The translations under genes were made by a program, and so were the position numbers. 64,000 nt of DNA from Mycolicibacterium litorale (GTDB lineage: Bacteria; Actinomycetota; Actinomycetes; Mycobacteriales; Mycobacteriaceae), in NCBI GenBank assembly GCA_002007745.1, contig CP019882.1:4340001-4404000 (forward strand). The letters run 5' to 3'. Positions 53,504 to 62,800 of this stretch are shown here, one piece after another. Numbering within the stretch: position 1 is the stretch's first letter; the number at the start of each line of letters is the position of its first letter. The notes under the pieces are model-generated. The model was not told the DNA's origin and did not search any database. It saw nothing but the letters and a program-made list of their open reading frames with translations.

Positions 53504-55108
53504 TTATTCCTGTGCCACACAATCAGGGCAATGGGTGGGCCGGCGTCCTCTGCCTCGCGTCCGTTCCCACTGCACTCCGCAACCATTGCATACCAACACC
53601 ACTACCGATAGCGAGCCTCCGGCCGCCGGTACGCGTTTAGTCGCCGCCGGCCTCCGCTCCAATAGCACCGTCCGGGAACAGTCGGCGCACAGCGCACCGA
53701 CCGCGGCACGCGGCGCCATCCACGAGGAGCCGCAACCTACGCACACGACCGGTACACCATGGGAGGCGATGCGCGAGACTCGCACCGGTTCACCAGATTT
53801 GAGCGCTAGCGCAAAGTCTGAAAAGCTGCAAACGGCGATCCCCGACTGTCGGGCTTTACGGGCTTTTCCCGAGCGGGAATCACGATCTGCCGCAACAAGG
53901 AGGTCAGGCCCCTTCCTCGTTACAGACTTCACGACAATGAGTCCGTGTTGCTGTGCCATTCTTTCCTGAGACGGACGATCGACCAAGGCTCCATTGAGTT
54001 CGCCTTGTCCGGTAAAGCACACGGTTAAGCCTGGAGCGAGGGTCATTTCGTCGGTCATGGCACGATATGGGTCGATTCGGCTCTGAACCAGATCCAGATC
54101 GACATCGAGAAGGGCTGCTGCTCTGAATAGTTGGTCGTATTCGGTATCGGTCACGACCTGATCTTCGAGGGCGGCGTCAATGAGACCGCTCATGAATTCT
54201 CGATGCGCACGTGCGACTGCCTGGGCATCGAGACCGAGACCAGACGCTAGATCCTGCAATGCCTTTCGTTCGTCCGTTGTCAACTGCAAGTCAGCGATTG
54301 CGACATCCAGCAATTGAACGTATGGAGCGACGTCGATACTTGTATGCACTCCCCGAGCCAAAGCCGATAGGTACGGCGCGGGAGGCAGAACTTCGACATG
54401 ACCTTCTCGCGCCAGAACGCGCAGCGGCGTGACCTGTAGAGGTCGAGCCGTCGCGGGTCTGCATGCAACGGAATAGAACTCACGCGTTGCGAACAGCAAG
54501 CGCGCAGTAGCGCGAGCGTCGGCGATAGCACGGTGCGCGTCCATCAACTCGATGCCGCGCTGCTCGCAGGCCCGCCCGAGGCTGCAGCCACCGACAGCTC
54601 TGATGGTGTCCAAAGCCTTGCCCCACTCGATGTCGATCCCGGCGCTCGTAAGCTCGTTGCCGATCATGCGCATATCGAAGCTGACGTTGTGGCCGACGAT
54701 GACCGCTCCATCGAGCCGAGAGGCGACATGATGCGCAATGTCAGCGAACAGAGGCGCCCCGTGAACCATCGCGGCGTCGACGCCGTGCTTCCATGTCGGG
54801 CCGACATCCCGGAGCGGTTGAACGAGGGTCTCGAACTCATCGTGAATCCGGCCGTCACAATCCATCGTGAGGATCGCAATCTCGACGATCCGATCGACGT
54901 TGTACACGCCAGTCGTTTCCACATCGATTACGGCAATGGAGCCACCCCGGCCGATGAGGTGCTCGATGCCGGTCCCCACCGGTGGTGCTGACGGGAAGAC
55001 TGAATCGACATTGGGCGCCGCATGCGCAATGCGTCCGGTCCACTCACGACCGTCCCACCAGCGCAGGTCAGCCTGAATCCACGGGTCGTCGTACCAGCCT
55101 GCCGACAT
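53504..55108 (-). CDS. DEDDh exonuclease with DUF2510-like, TerB-like, BRCT and zinc-ribbon parts
   Basis: 534 residues. Residues 1-28 (AGWYDDPWIQADLRWWDGREWTGR) are a DUF2510-like motif. A DEDDh 3'-5' exonuclease follows (Asp62 and Glu64 in VIDVETTG; GHNVSFDMRMIG; DAHRAIADARAT), as in DnaQ-like proofreading subunits. Then come a helical TerB-like region (LTTDERKALQDLASGLGLDAQAVARAHREF), a BRCT domain (APGLTVCFTGQGELNG) and two CxxC zinc-ribbon pairs at the C-terminus (CVGCGSSW...CADC, CNGCGVQW...CPDC). A GTG two codons earlier is also possible. First gene of a three-gene operon with the helicase. Confidence 0.85.
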   Translation of the reverse strand: MSAGWYDDPWIQADLRWWDGREWTGRIAHAAPNVDSVFPSAPPVGTGIEHLIGRGGSIAVIDVETTGVYNVDRIVEIAILTMDCDGRIHDEFETLVQPLRDVGPTWKHGVDAAMVHGAPLFADIAHHVASRLDGAVIVGHNVSFDMRMIGNELTSAGIDIEWGKALDTIRAVGGCSLGRACEQRGIELMDAHRAIADARATARLLFATREFYSVACRPATARPLQVTPLRVLAREGHVEVLPPAPYLSALARGVHTSIDVAPYVQLLDVAIADLQLTTDERKALQDLASGLGLDAQAVARAHREFMSGLIDAALEDQVVTDTEYDQLFRAAALLDVDLDLVQSRIDPYRAMTDEMTLAPGLTVCFTGQGELNGALVDRPSQERMAQQHGLIVVKSVTRKGPDLLVAADRDSRSGKARKARQSGIAVCSFSDFALALKSGEPVRVSRIASHGVPVVCVGCGSSWMAPRAAVGALCADCSRTVLLERRPAATKRVPAAGGSLSVVVLVCNGCGVQWERTRGRGRRPTHCPDCVAQE

Positions 55109-55319
55109 TCCCACCTTGGCACCCCCCGGCTCCTAATAGGTGACGCCACGGTACTAGCTGGGATTCACGCTGATGATAATTTCCGAGATTTCATCCCGCA
55201 GGAATGTGCGCGCCGACCTACTTGAGCGAACTTCGCGGAGCCGAAGCGTTCCAAATCCGTTCCCACAACTCGTTAGCTTCGCGAATGTTCCCAAAAGTGT
55301 TCCCATCGGGATAGAAAAC

Positions 55320-55345
55320 GGCCCCCGGAGAAATCTCCGGGGGCC
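55320..55345 (-). terminator. Original terminator of the initiator tRNA, displaced by the IS
   Basis: Perfect 12-bp arms GGCCCCCGGAGA and TCTCCGGGGGCC with a 2-base loop; on the minus strand the hairpin is followed by GTTTTCTATCC. Removing the IS element and one copy of its flanking repeat places this hairpin 8 bases after the tRNA 3' end, the expected position of its terminator. Confidence 0.8.
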
Positions 55346-55352
55346 ATTTCCG

Positions 55353-55368
55353 CTGGTAGCGGGGACAG
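55353..55368. repeat. Left 16-bp direct repeat (target duplication) of the IS
   Basis: CTGGTAGCGGGGACAG is identical to 56668-56683, where it forms the 3' end of the initiator tRNA gene. The two copies exactly flank the element. Confidence 0.85.
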
Positions 55369-55417
55369 TGTGGTGTTTCAGGACATCGGAATAGGGTGTC
55401 TCAAGTCATCGGAATAG

Positions 55418-56629
55418 GTGGTGGGCCAGTTTCGGCTGGTGTCGAAGGCTCGTCTGGTCATCACCGCGGTGCTCGTCGAGGGCCGCTCGCAGTCGCAGGT
55501 CGCCCGCGATTACGGGGTCTCGCAGGGCTGGATCTCCCGGCTCATCGCCCGCTACACCGTCGAGGGCGAGGCAGCGTTCGAACCCCGCTCCCGGCGGCCC
55601 CACACCAGCCCCACCCGACTACCACAGACCACCATCGACCTGATCATCGAGCTGCGCCGCACACTGGCCAGCAAAGGTCTCGACAACGGTCCTCACACCA
55701 TCGCCTGGCACCTCGAACATCACCACCGCCTCATCGTGTCGGCGGCATCGATCAGCCGACATCTGCACGCCGCCGGCCTGGTCGAACCCAGCCCACACAA
55801 ACGACCCAAAACCTCCTACATCCGCTTCGCCGCCGAACAACCCAACCAACGCTGGCAAGCCGACTTCACCCACTGGCGGCTGCCCGACCGCACCCACGTG
55901 GAAATCCTGTGCTGGCTCGACGACCACTCCCGCTACGCCATCTCCGTGACCGCACACCAGCGCGTCACCGCAGCCATCGTCCTAACAGAGTTCCGCAAAG
56001 CCGTTGACCACCATGGCATCCCATACTCAACCCTGACCGACAACGGCATGGTCTTCACCACTCGCCTCGCCGGCGGAAAAGGCGGACGCAATGCCTTCGA
56101 GGCCGAACTACACCGCCTCGGCGTCCACCAAATCAACTCCACCCCCAACCACCCCACCACCTGCGGGAAAGTCGAACGCTTCCACCAAACCCTCAAACGC
56201 TGGCTCACCAACCAGCCCCGCGCCGCCACACTCGCCGCTCTCAACACCCAACTCGAAGCCTTCACCGACGAATACAACCACCACCGACCACACCGATCCC
56301 TGCCGCACCGAGCCACCCCCGCCACCATCTACACCAGCCGACCCAAAGCCGACCCAGCAACCCGCCTCGACACCCACAACCGAGTGCGCACCGACCGCGT
56401 CGACCAAGCCGGAACCGTCACCCTGCGCGTCAACGGACGCCTGCACCACATCGGCATCGGCCGCCACCACCACCGAACCCGCGTCTTAATCCTGGCCCAG
56501 GACCACCACATCACCGTCATCAACGCCGCCACCGGAGAAGTACTCCGCGACTTCACCCTCAACCCCACCAGGGACTACCAACCCACCGGAGCCCCCAAAG
56601 GCCCCAAACGGAAAAAGCCCCGACCCTAA
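55418..56629 (+). CDS. IS481-family transposase
   Basis: 403 residues. N-terminal helix-turn-helix (SKARLVITAVLVEGRSQSQVARDYGVSQGWISRLIARY) and an integrase core with the DDE residues in QADFTHW, LTDNGMVF and GKVERFHQTLKRWL. C-terminal HRPHRSLPHRATPATIY is typical. The frame is intact and the ends are well preserved, so the copy may be active. High GC (over 60%) unlike the island genes next to it. Confidence 0.92.
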   Translation: MVGQFRLVSKARLVITAVLVEGRSQSQVARDYGVSQGWISRLIARYTVEGEAAFEPRSRRPHTSPTRLPQTTIDLIIELRRTLASKGLDNGPHTIAWHLEHHHRLIVSAASISRHLHAAGLVEPSPHKRPKTSYIRFAAEQPNQRWQADFTHWRLPDRTHVEILCWLDDHSRYAISVTAHQRVTAAIVLTEFRKAVDHHGIPYSTLTDNGMVFTTRLAGGKGGRNAFEAELHRLGVHQINSTPNHPTTCGKVERFHQTLKRWLTNQPRAATLAALNTQLEAFTDEYNHHRPHRSLPHRATPATIYTSRPKADPATRLDTHNRVRTDRVDQAGTVTLRVNGRLHHIGIGRHHHRTRVLILAQDHHITVINAATGEVLRDFTLNPTRDYQPTGAPKGPKRKKPRP

Positions 56630-56640
56630 GCAGGGCCGGG
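56619..56640 (+). terminator. Hairpin at the end of the transposase gene
   Basis: CCCGACCCT and AGGGCCGGG pair with one mismatch around a 4-base loop, overlapping the transposase stop codon. Probably ends transposase transcription inside the IS. Confidence 0.45.
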
Positions 56641-56667
56641 ACTATTCCGATGTCTTGCAACATCACA

Positions 56668-56683
56668 CTGGTAGCGGGGACAG
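56668..56683. repeat. Right 16-bp direct repeat of the IS, within the tRNA 3' end
   Basis: Identical to 55353-55368. Because the duplicated target covers the tRNA 3' terminus including CCA, the tRNA remains complete. Confidence 0.85.
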
Positions 56684-56745
56684 GATTCGAACCTGCGACC
56701 TCTGGGTTATGAGCCCAGCGAGCTACCGAGCTGCTCCACCCCGCG
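56669..56745 (-). tRNA. Initiator tRNA-fMet (CAT)
   Basis: 77 bases including encoded CCA. The anticodon CAT is at 56709-56711, in a loop closed by three consecutive G:C pairs (GGG/CCC), and the first acceptor base C1 faces U72 and cannot pair; both are marks of the initiator. The D-loop AGCTCGGTAGCT and T-loop GGTTCGAATCC are standard. The IS insertion leaves the tRNA sequence intact but separates it from its terminator by 1.3 kb. Confidence 0.95.
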
Positions 56746-56796
56746 TTGGTGAACGCAACGTTACCGAACGCCAAGCGGTGGAACCAAATCGGGTGG

Positions 56797-58182
56797 TCAG
56801 AGCCTTGCCACCTGTCCTACGGCCAGGATTCCGACCGGGTCGTAGCGGCTCGCCAGCTGCCCGAGCCAGTGCAGGGTGTCCTCGTCGTAGCACCGCCGCA
56901 GCCGCTCGGCACCGGCTTCGGGAGCGAAGTTCGGGAACTGGCCGCCGGTCGCCCACGGTGCCATCGCCGCTACGACCGCCCGCGAGTGCGCGACAACCTG
57001 CTCGGCCACCGGCCCCACCGGCGCGCCGATCAGGCACATCGAGTACGCGGCGTCGCGGTGGCACAGGGCGCTGGCATGGCGCGGCTCGCGCGCCAGCGCC
57101 CCGCCCAGCAGCCGTAGCTCGACGACGGTCTGCACCGAGCCCGACTCCGAACCGGCCACCGCCAGCAACGTGTCGACCGCCTCGGCCGGCAGCGCCCGCA
57201 GCAGGGCATGCCCCTCGTGCACGGGCATCGGGTCCACCGGATCGGCGTGCACCGCGCCCAGCGCGGCGAACGGCTGCTGGGCGACGGTGTCGAGCACCGG
57301 GGTGGCCACCGCCCGCATCGGTGCCAGCAGCCGCGCCGCCTCACCCGGATCGCCGACCGCCGTGTAGCGCACCGCCACCGTGAGCCGACCGGCCAGGACC
57401 GCCGGCACTCCCGGCACCGCGGGCAGCTGCTGCAGGGCGATCGAGGTGTTCACCGTCTCCGGCAGCCCGACCCCCCAGCGGGCCCATTCGTGCAGCACGG
57501 CTGCGGCGTCGGCGCCGTTGAAATACAGCGCACCCCCATAGAATTCGGTGATCGGCAGCAGCTCGATCTCCACACTGGTCACGATGCCCAACGTCGACTT
57601 GGAGCCCCGCACCCCCCAGTACAGATCCGGATGCTGCTCCGGGGTCACCCGCAGGATTTCACCGGTTCCGGTGACCACCTCGAAGGCGCGAACGTAATCC
57701 GAGGACGCACCGAACGTGCGCACCAGCGGTCCGATGCCCGCCCCGGTCAGAAAGCCGGCCACCCCCACCCCAGGCGCCGAACCCGACAACGGCGCCAGCC
57801 CGTGCGGGCACGCCGCGTCGAAGACCTGCTGCCAGCGCACGCCGGCCCCCACTCGCGCCACCCGGTTGCGCGCATCCACCTGGCACCCGGACAGCGCACC
57901 GGTGTGCACCAGGATCGTGCCGGCCCCCACCCCGGGCAGCGCGCCGTGACCGGTGGACTGCACCGCGACCCGCAGACCGTGCTGGGTCGCGAACCGCATG
58001 ACCGTCGAGACGTCGTCGGCCGACGCGACGAACGCCACCATTCGGGGCCGCACCGGCACGGTCACATTCCACGGCGTGATCCGGTCATAGCCTGCCTCGC
58101 CCGGCAATGCCAGGACGCCCTCCAGCCGCGCTCGTAAGTCCGATACGGCGTCGCCGAGATGCTCCTCGGTGACAGCGGTCAT
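56797..58182 (-). CDS. FAD-binding (BBE-type) oxidoreductase
   Basis: 461 residues of the PCMH/berberine bridge enzyme group. FAD-binding features: STGHG (His likely attached to the flavin 8-alpha position), GAGVRWQQVFDAACPHGLAPLSGSAPGVGVAGFLTGAGIG and GVRGSKSTLGIVTSVEIELLP; a C-terminal BBE motif is suggested by RLRRCYDEDTLHWLGQLASRYDPVGIL. Such enzymes oxidise sugars, alcohols or secondary metabolites. No operon partner; substrate unknown. Downstream of it is the initiator tRNA on the same strand. Confidence 0.88.
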   Translation of the reverse strand: MTAVTEEHLGDAVSDLRARLEGVLALPGEAGYDRITPWNVTVPVRPRMVAFVASADDVSTVMRFATQHGLRVAVQSTGHGALPGVGAGTILVHTGALSGCQVDARNRVARVGAGVRWQQVFDAACPHGLAPLSGSAPGVGVAGFLTGAGIGPLVRTFGASSDYVRAFEVVTGTGEILRVTPEQHPDLYWGVRGSKSTLGIVTSVEIELLPITEFYGGALYFNGADAAAVLHEWARWGVGLPETVNTSIALQQLPAVPGVPAVLAGRLTVAVRYTAVGDPGEAARLLAPMRAVATPVLDTVAQQPFAALGAVHADPVDPMPVHEGHALLRALPAEAVDTLLAVAGSESGSVQTVVELRLLGGALAREPRHASALCHRDAAYSMCLIGAPVGPVAEQVVAHSRAVVAAMAPWATGGQFPNFAPEAGAERLRRCYDEDTLHWLGQLASRYDPVGILAVGQVARL

Positions 58183-58272
58183 CGCGTCCCTTTCGTCGAT
58201 TGGTCGCTGGAAGTGTAGAGGTCAGGGCTATTCACTTGCTTCTCGTCGAAGAAGTCGACAGGCTCGAAGGAG

Positions 58273-58908
58273 ATGAGACGAAAACACGCCACCCGTTATG
58301 CGGCGACATTGGTGATCGCTGCCGTCGCCCTGGGTACCGCCGCCTGCGACACCGAATCCGGTGTCGCCACAAGCAAACCCGCCGCACCCGCGCCTCCGTT
58401 GCCCATTGTGACGGCGACTACAACGACGAGTACCACCGCGAAGCCCGCGCCCGTCGACTACACCCGGCTGCTGCTGCAGGCCCGCGACATCTCCGGAACG
58501 GGTGACACCTACATCGAGCAGCCGCCGACGCCGAATCCGGACAGTCGCCCCGGCGCCGAGGTGCTACTGGTCAACCAGGAGCAGACCAAGGCGGTCAGCA
58601 TCCTCATCGTCGGGCTGGACAGTCCCGCCGCCGCGCCGTCCGCCCTGGCCGAGGCGCAGGCTAGCCTGGCCAAGTCGGTCGACCCCGGCCCGCCGCAGAC
58701 CTCGCCGGTCGGCACCGGCGGCTCCGTGGTCTCGGGCAACTCCCCCGACGGCGCGAAATCGGTGACGGTCCTGCTGTTCACCGAGGGCGCCACTTTGGCC
58801 CGGGTAGAATTCGACGGCCTGCCCGGCCAGCCCGCACCCGCCGACTTCGTCACCAATGTCGGCCAGAAGCAGGACATCGCTTTGCGGGTCGGGCTGCCCA
58901 CGCCTTAG
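58273..58908 (+). CDS. Exported lipoprotein
   Basis: 211 residues. Signal sequence with lipobox LGTAAC (lipidation Cys about residue 25), a Thr/Pro/Ala-rich linker and a globular part (YTRLLLQARDISGTGDTY ... VGTGGSVVSGNSPDGAKSVTVLLFTEGATLARVEFDGLPGQP). Resembles mycobacterial lipoproteins of unknown role located at the outer face of the cytoplasmic membrane. AAGGAG precedes the ATG. Its stop overlaps the convergent rnz stop by 4 bases. Confidence 0.85.
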   Translation: MRRKHATRYAATLVIAAVALGTAACDTESGVATSKPAAPAPPLPIVTATTTTSTTAKPAPVDYTRLLLQARDISGTGDTYIEQPPTPNPDSRPGAEVLLVNQEQTKAVSILIVGLDSPAAAPSALAEAQASLAKSVDPGPPQTSPVGTGGSVVSGNSPDGAKSVTVLLFTEGATLARVEFDGLPGQPAPADFVTNVGQKQDIALRVGLPTP

Positions 58909-59816
58909 CGGCGGGCGGGCACCGGAATGCGCATCAGATCCTCGGCGACCACAATGTCGCCGGAGAACGCCTCAGCGGCCTCCTGGCGGTAGCGATCGAC
59001 GGCGTCGAGGTATCGCTGCGAGAAGTGCGTCAACACCAGCGTGCGAACCCCACAGGCGGCCGCAACGCCTGCTGCCTGACGCGCCGTCAGATGCCCGTAC
59101 CGTTGCGCCAGGTCCTCGTCCTGCTGCAAAAACGTCGCCTCGATGACCAACATGTCAGCGCCGTCGGCGAGCTCATACACCGCATCGCACAACCGGGTGT
59201 CCATCACGAACGCGAACCGCTGCCCACGCCGCACCTCGGTCACCTCGGCCAGCTCGATCACCCGGTCTGCGACGGTGATCCGCCCGGCCCGCTCCAACTC
59301 CCCCACCTGCGGCCCGCTGATCCCGAAGCGGGACAACAACTCCGGCACGAAGCGGCGACCGTCGGGCTCGACCAGCCGGTAGCCGAACACGTCGATCGAG
59401 TGGTCCAGGGCCCGCGCCTCCAGCACGCCGAACGCCCCGGCCGCCACCGGGCCGTCTGTCTGCACCGGCTCCGCCCGCACATCGGCCGCGTCGTAGAACA
59501 CCGACGCATGCCGCAGCCGGTCGAAGTACTGCTGCCCCGACACCGGAAAATGCGCGGTGATCGGATGACTCACCCGGTCCAGCGATGCCCGCTGGATGAC
59601 GCCCGGCACCCCCAAGCAGTGGTCGCCGTGAAAGTGCGTGAGGCACAACCGGTTCACCGCGCCCGCCGCAACCCCGGCCAGCACCATCTGGCGCTGCGTC
59701 CCCTCACCGGGATCGAACAGCACGCCCTCGCCGTCCCAGCGCAACAGATAGCCGTTGTGGTTGCGGTAGCAGGTCGGCACCTGGCTCGCGGTCCCGAGCA
59801 CCACCAACTCGCGCAT
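58905..59816 (-). CDS. rnz: Ribonuclease Z (tRNA 3' processing)
   Basis: 303 residues. MBL fold with the tRNase Z zinc motif THFHGDHCLGVPG (60-72) and the following VMDTRLCD and VLTHFSQRY motifs. The short form typical of bacteria. It removes 3' trailers from tRNA precursors lacking encoded CCA; all tRNA genes here that I see encode CCA. Next to UPF0182 as in other mycobacteria-like genomes? I cannot confirm the synteny from this window. Confidence 0.88.
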   Translation of the reverse strand: MRELVVLGTASQVPTCYRNHNGYLLRWDGEGVLFDPGEGTQRQMVLAGVAAGAVNRLCLTHFHGDHCLGVPGVIQRASLDRVSHPITAHFPVSGQQYFDRLRHASVFYDAADVRAEPVQTDGPVAAGAFGVLEARALDHSIDVFGYRLVEPDGRRFVPELLSRFGISGPQVGELERAGRITVADRVIELAEVTEVRRGQRFAFVMDTRLCDAVYELADGADMLVIEATFLQQDEDLAQRYGHLTARQAAGVAAACGVRTLVLTHFSQRYLDAVDRYRQEAAEAFSGDIVVAEDLMRIPVPARR

Positions 59817-59849
59817 CGCGGTACCGACCTACTTCGCCAATCCGCTCCG

Positions 59850-62800
59850 CTACTTGGCGGACTCGTACTTCTTCATGGCGTCGTCCAACCTTTGCAGCGC
59901 ATCACCGTAATCGGCGAAGTTGCCGTTGCGCTGGGCCTCCTGCACCGCACCCAAGGCCGACTCGACATCCTGCAGCGCAGCCGCCTTGGCCCCGGACAGT
60001 GTGGTCGCACCACCGGGCACCGCCGGCACCACCGCGACCGGCGGTGAGGGCACCTCAGGCACGCTGCCCGGCGCCGGAGTGGCCGGGGCAGCCGCCGGCG
60101 GACGAGCACCAGGCGGCTGGCCGCCCGGCGGCGTGGCTGGGGCGGGACCGGTCGCGGTGGCACCCGCGCCGGCGCCGAAGATGCCGTCCAGCGCCGTACT
60201 GACCGTCGGGCCGTAGCCGACCTTGTCGTTGTACATCATGGCCACGCGGATCAGTCGCGGATACGACGACGCGGCGTCACTGCTGCCCGGCGAGGCGTAC
60301 ACCGGCGACACGTAGATCAGGCCGCCCTGCCCCACCGGCAGCGTGAGCAGATTGCCCCACCGTATTCGGTTCTGGTTGTCCCGGCCGATCACACCGAGGT
60401 CCTGACTGACCGCGGTGTCGGTACTGATCGCGTTGAACGCCAGCTTCGGGCCGTTGACCTGGCCCGGGATGGTGAGCACCGTGATCCTGCCGTAGGTGTC
60501 CGGATCCGAACTGGCGCTGATGTAGGCGGCCAGGAAGTCACGCCGGAACCGGTTCATCGCGCTGGTCAGCTGGAATGACGCCGAATTGTCATTGCGCGCA
60601 ATGTCTTTGGCGACGATGTAATACGGCGGCTGGTAGCTGCTGGCGGTCGGGTTCGGGTCCAGCGGCACGTCCCAGAAATCCGAGGTGGAGAAGAACGTCA
60701 CCGGGTCGTCGACGTGGTACTTGGCCAGCAACATCCGCTGCACCTTGAACAGGTCCTCCGGATAGCGCAGGTGCGCAGCCAGATCCGGGGTGATCTCGCT
60801 CTTCGGCTTCACCGTGCCCGGGAACACCTTCATCCACGCCTGCAGCACCGGGTCGGACTCGTCCTGCGCGTACAGCGTCACGGTGCCGTCATAGGCATCG
60901 ACGGTGGCCTTCACCGAGTTACGGATGTAGGACACCTGCTTGTCCGGAGCCAGCCGGTTGACCGCCACCTCGTTGGAATCGGCTGTCGCCGAGGACAACG
61001 ACGTCAACTCCGAATACGGGTAGTTGTCCAAGGTGGTGTAGCCATCGATGATCCACACCATCCGCTTGTTGACGATGGCCGGGTACACCGTGCTGTCGGT
61101 GGTCAGCCACGGCGCCACCGCCTCCACGCGCTGCGCCGGATCGCGGTTGAACAGGATCTTGCTGTTCTCCCCGATCACGTTGGAGAACAGGAAGTTCCGC
61201 TCGGCGAACTTGGCGGCGAACACCGCACGGGCCAGCCAGTTGCCGATCGGCACACCGCCGGTGCCGGCGTAGGTGTAGTTCTTGGTCTCGGTGTTGGTCT
61301 CGTAGTCGTATTCGCGGTCGGCGCCGTTCTTGCCGACGATCGCGTAGTCGGCCGCGGTGTTGGAAATGACCGGACCGTAGTAGACCCGCGGCTGATCCAG
61401 CGGCGCCGGGCCGGGTGAGATGACACTGCCGTTGGCCCCGACCACGCTGGCCAGGAACTCCGGATAGCCGCCGTTCTGGTTGGGGTCGTTGGCGATTCCG
61501 CGCACCGTGTTGGCCGGCGATGCGATGAAGCCGTTGCCGTGGGTGTAGACGGTGTGCCGGTTGATCCAATCGCGCTGGTTGTCGATCAGCCGGTCGGGGT
61601 TGAGCTCACGGGCGGCCACCACATAGTCGCGCAGGTCGCCGTCCGGCCCCTGATAGCGATCGATCGACAGCTGATCGGGGAAGTAGTAGAAGTTCTTGCC
61701 CTGCTGGAACTGAGTGAACGCCGGGCTGATGATCGTCGGATCCAACACCCGGATGTTGGACGTGGTCGCCCGGTCCGCGGCCACCTGCTGCGCGGTGGTG
61801 GGCGCGGTGCCGCTGTAGTCGCGGTAGGTGACGTGATCGTTGGTCAGACCGTAGGCCTGCCTGGTCGCGGCGATGCTACGGCTGATGTATTCGCTTTCCT
61901 TTTGCGCCGCGTTCGGCTTGACGCTGATCTGCTCGACCACCAGCGGCCAGCCGGCACCGACGATCAACGAGCTGAGCAACAGCAGCACCAGCCCGATCGC
62001 GGGGATCCGCAAGTCGCGCAGCACCAGCGCGGAGAACACCGCCGCCGCGCAGATCAGCGCGATGGCCAGCAGAATCAGCTTGGCCGGCAGCACGGCGTTG
62101 ATGTCGGTGTAGCCGGCACCGGTGAACGGCTTGCCGCCCCGGGTGTGGCTGAGCAGCTCATAGCGGTCGAACCAGTAGGCGACCGCCTTGAGCAGAACCA
62201 GCAGCCCGACCAGTGCGACCAACTGGATGCGCGCCGGCCGACTCAGCACACCGGTGCGCCCGGCCAGCCGGATGCCGCCGAACACGTAGTGGCTGACCAG
62301 GTTCGCCAGGAACGCCAGGAACACCGAGACGAACAGGAACGTCAGCACCAGCCGGTAGAACGGCAGGTCGAAGGCGTAGAAGCCGAGGTCCTTGCCGAAC
62401 TGCGGGTCGGTGACGCCGAACTTCCCGCCATGCAGGAACAGCTGCACCCGCGTCCAATAGCTCTGCGCGACCACACCGGACAGCAGGCCGATCACGGCGG
62501 GCACCCCGATGCCGAACAGCTTCAGCCGCGCCATCACCGCGGTGCGGTAGCGCGCCACCGGATCGTTGGGCCCGGTGGTCGGCACGAACACCGGCCTCGT
62601 GCGGTACGCCAGGGCCAGCCCGGCGAACACGATCGCCCCCACCAGCACCCCGGCCACCAGGAAAACGACGATGCGGGTCACCAGCACGGTGGTGAACACC
62701 GAGCGGTACCCCAGCTCGCCGAACCACAGCCAGTCCACATAGGCGTCGATCAGCCGGGGCCCCACCAGCAGCAGCACCACCACCGCGAGCGCAATACCGA

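Larger units (their letters stand above)
55369..56667 (+). mobile_element. IS481-family insertion sequence, 1299 bp
   Basis: Terminal inverted repeats of 26 bp match at 23 positions (left end TGTGGTGTTTCAGG, right end read inward TGTGATGTTGCAAG, both running into GACATCGGAATAG). A second copy of the inner motif (TCAAGTCATCGGAATAGG) lies just inside the left end and may be an extra transposase site. The element has one intact transposase gene and its own hairpin after it. Flanked by a 16-bp direct repeat. It has inserted exactly between the initiator tRNA and its terminator. Confidence 0.88.

Noticed and set aside
55353..55368. A second, truncated tRNA gene at the left of the IS
   Set aside because: Only the last 15-16 bases of the tRNA are present; this is the target duplication.
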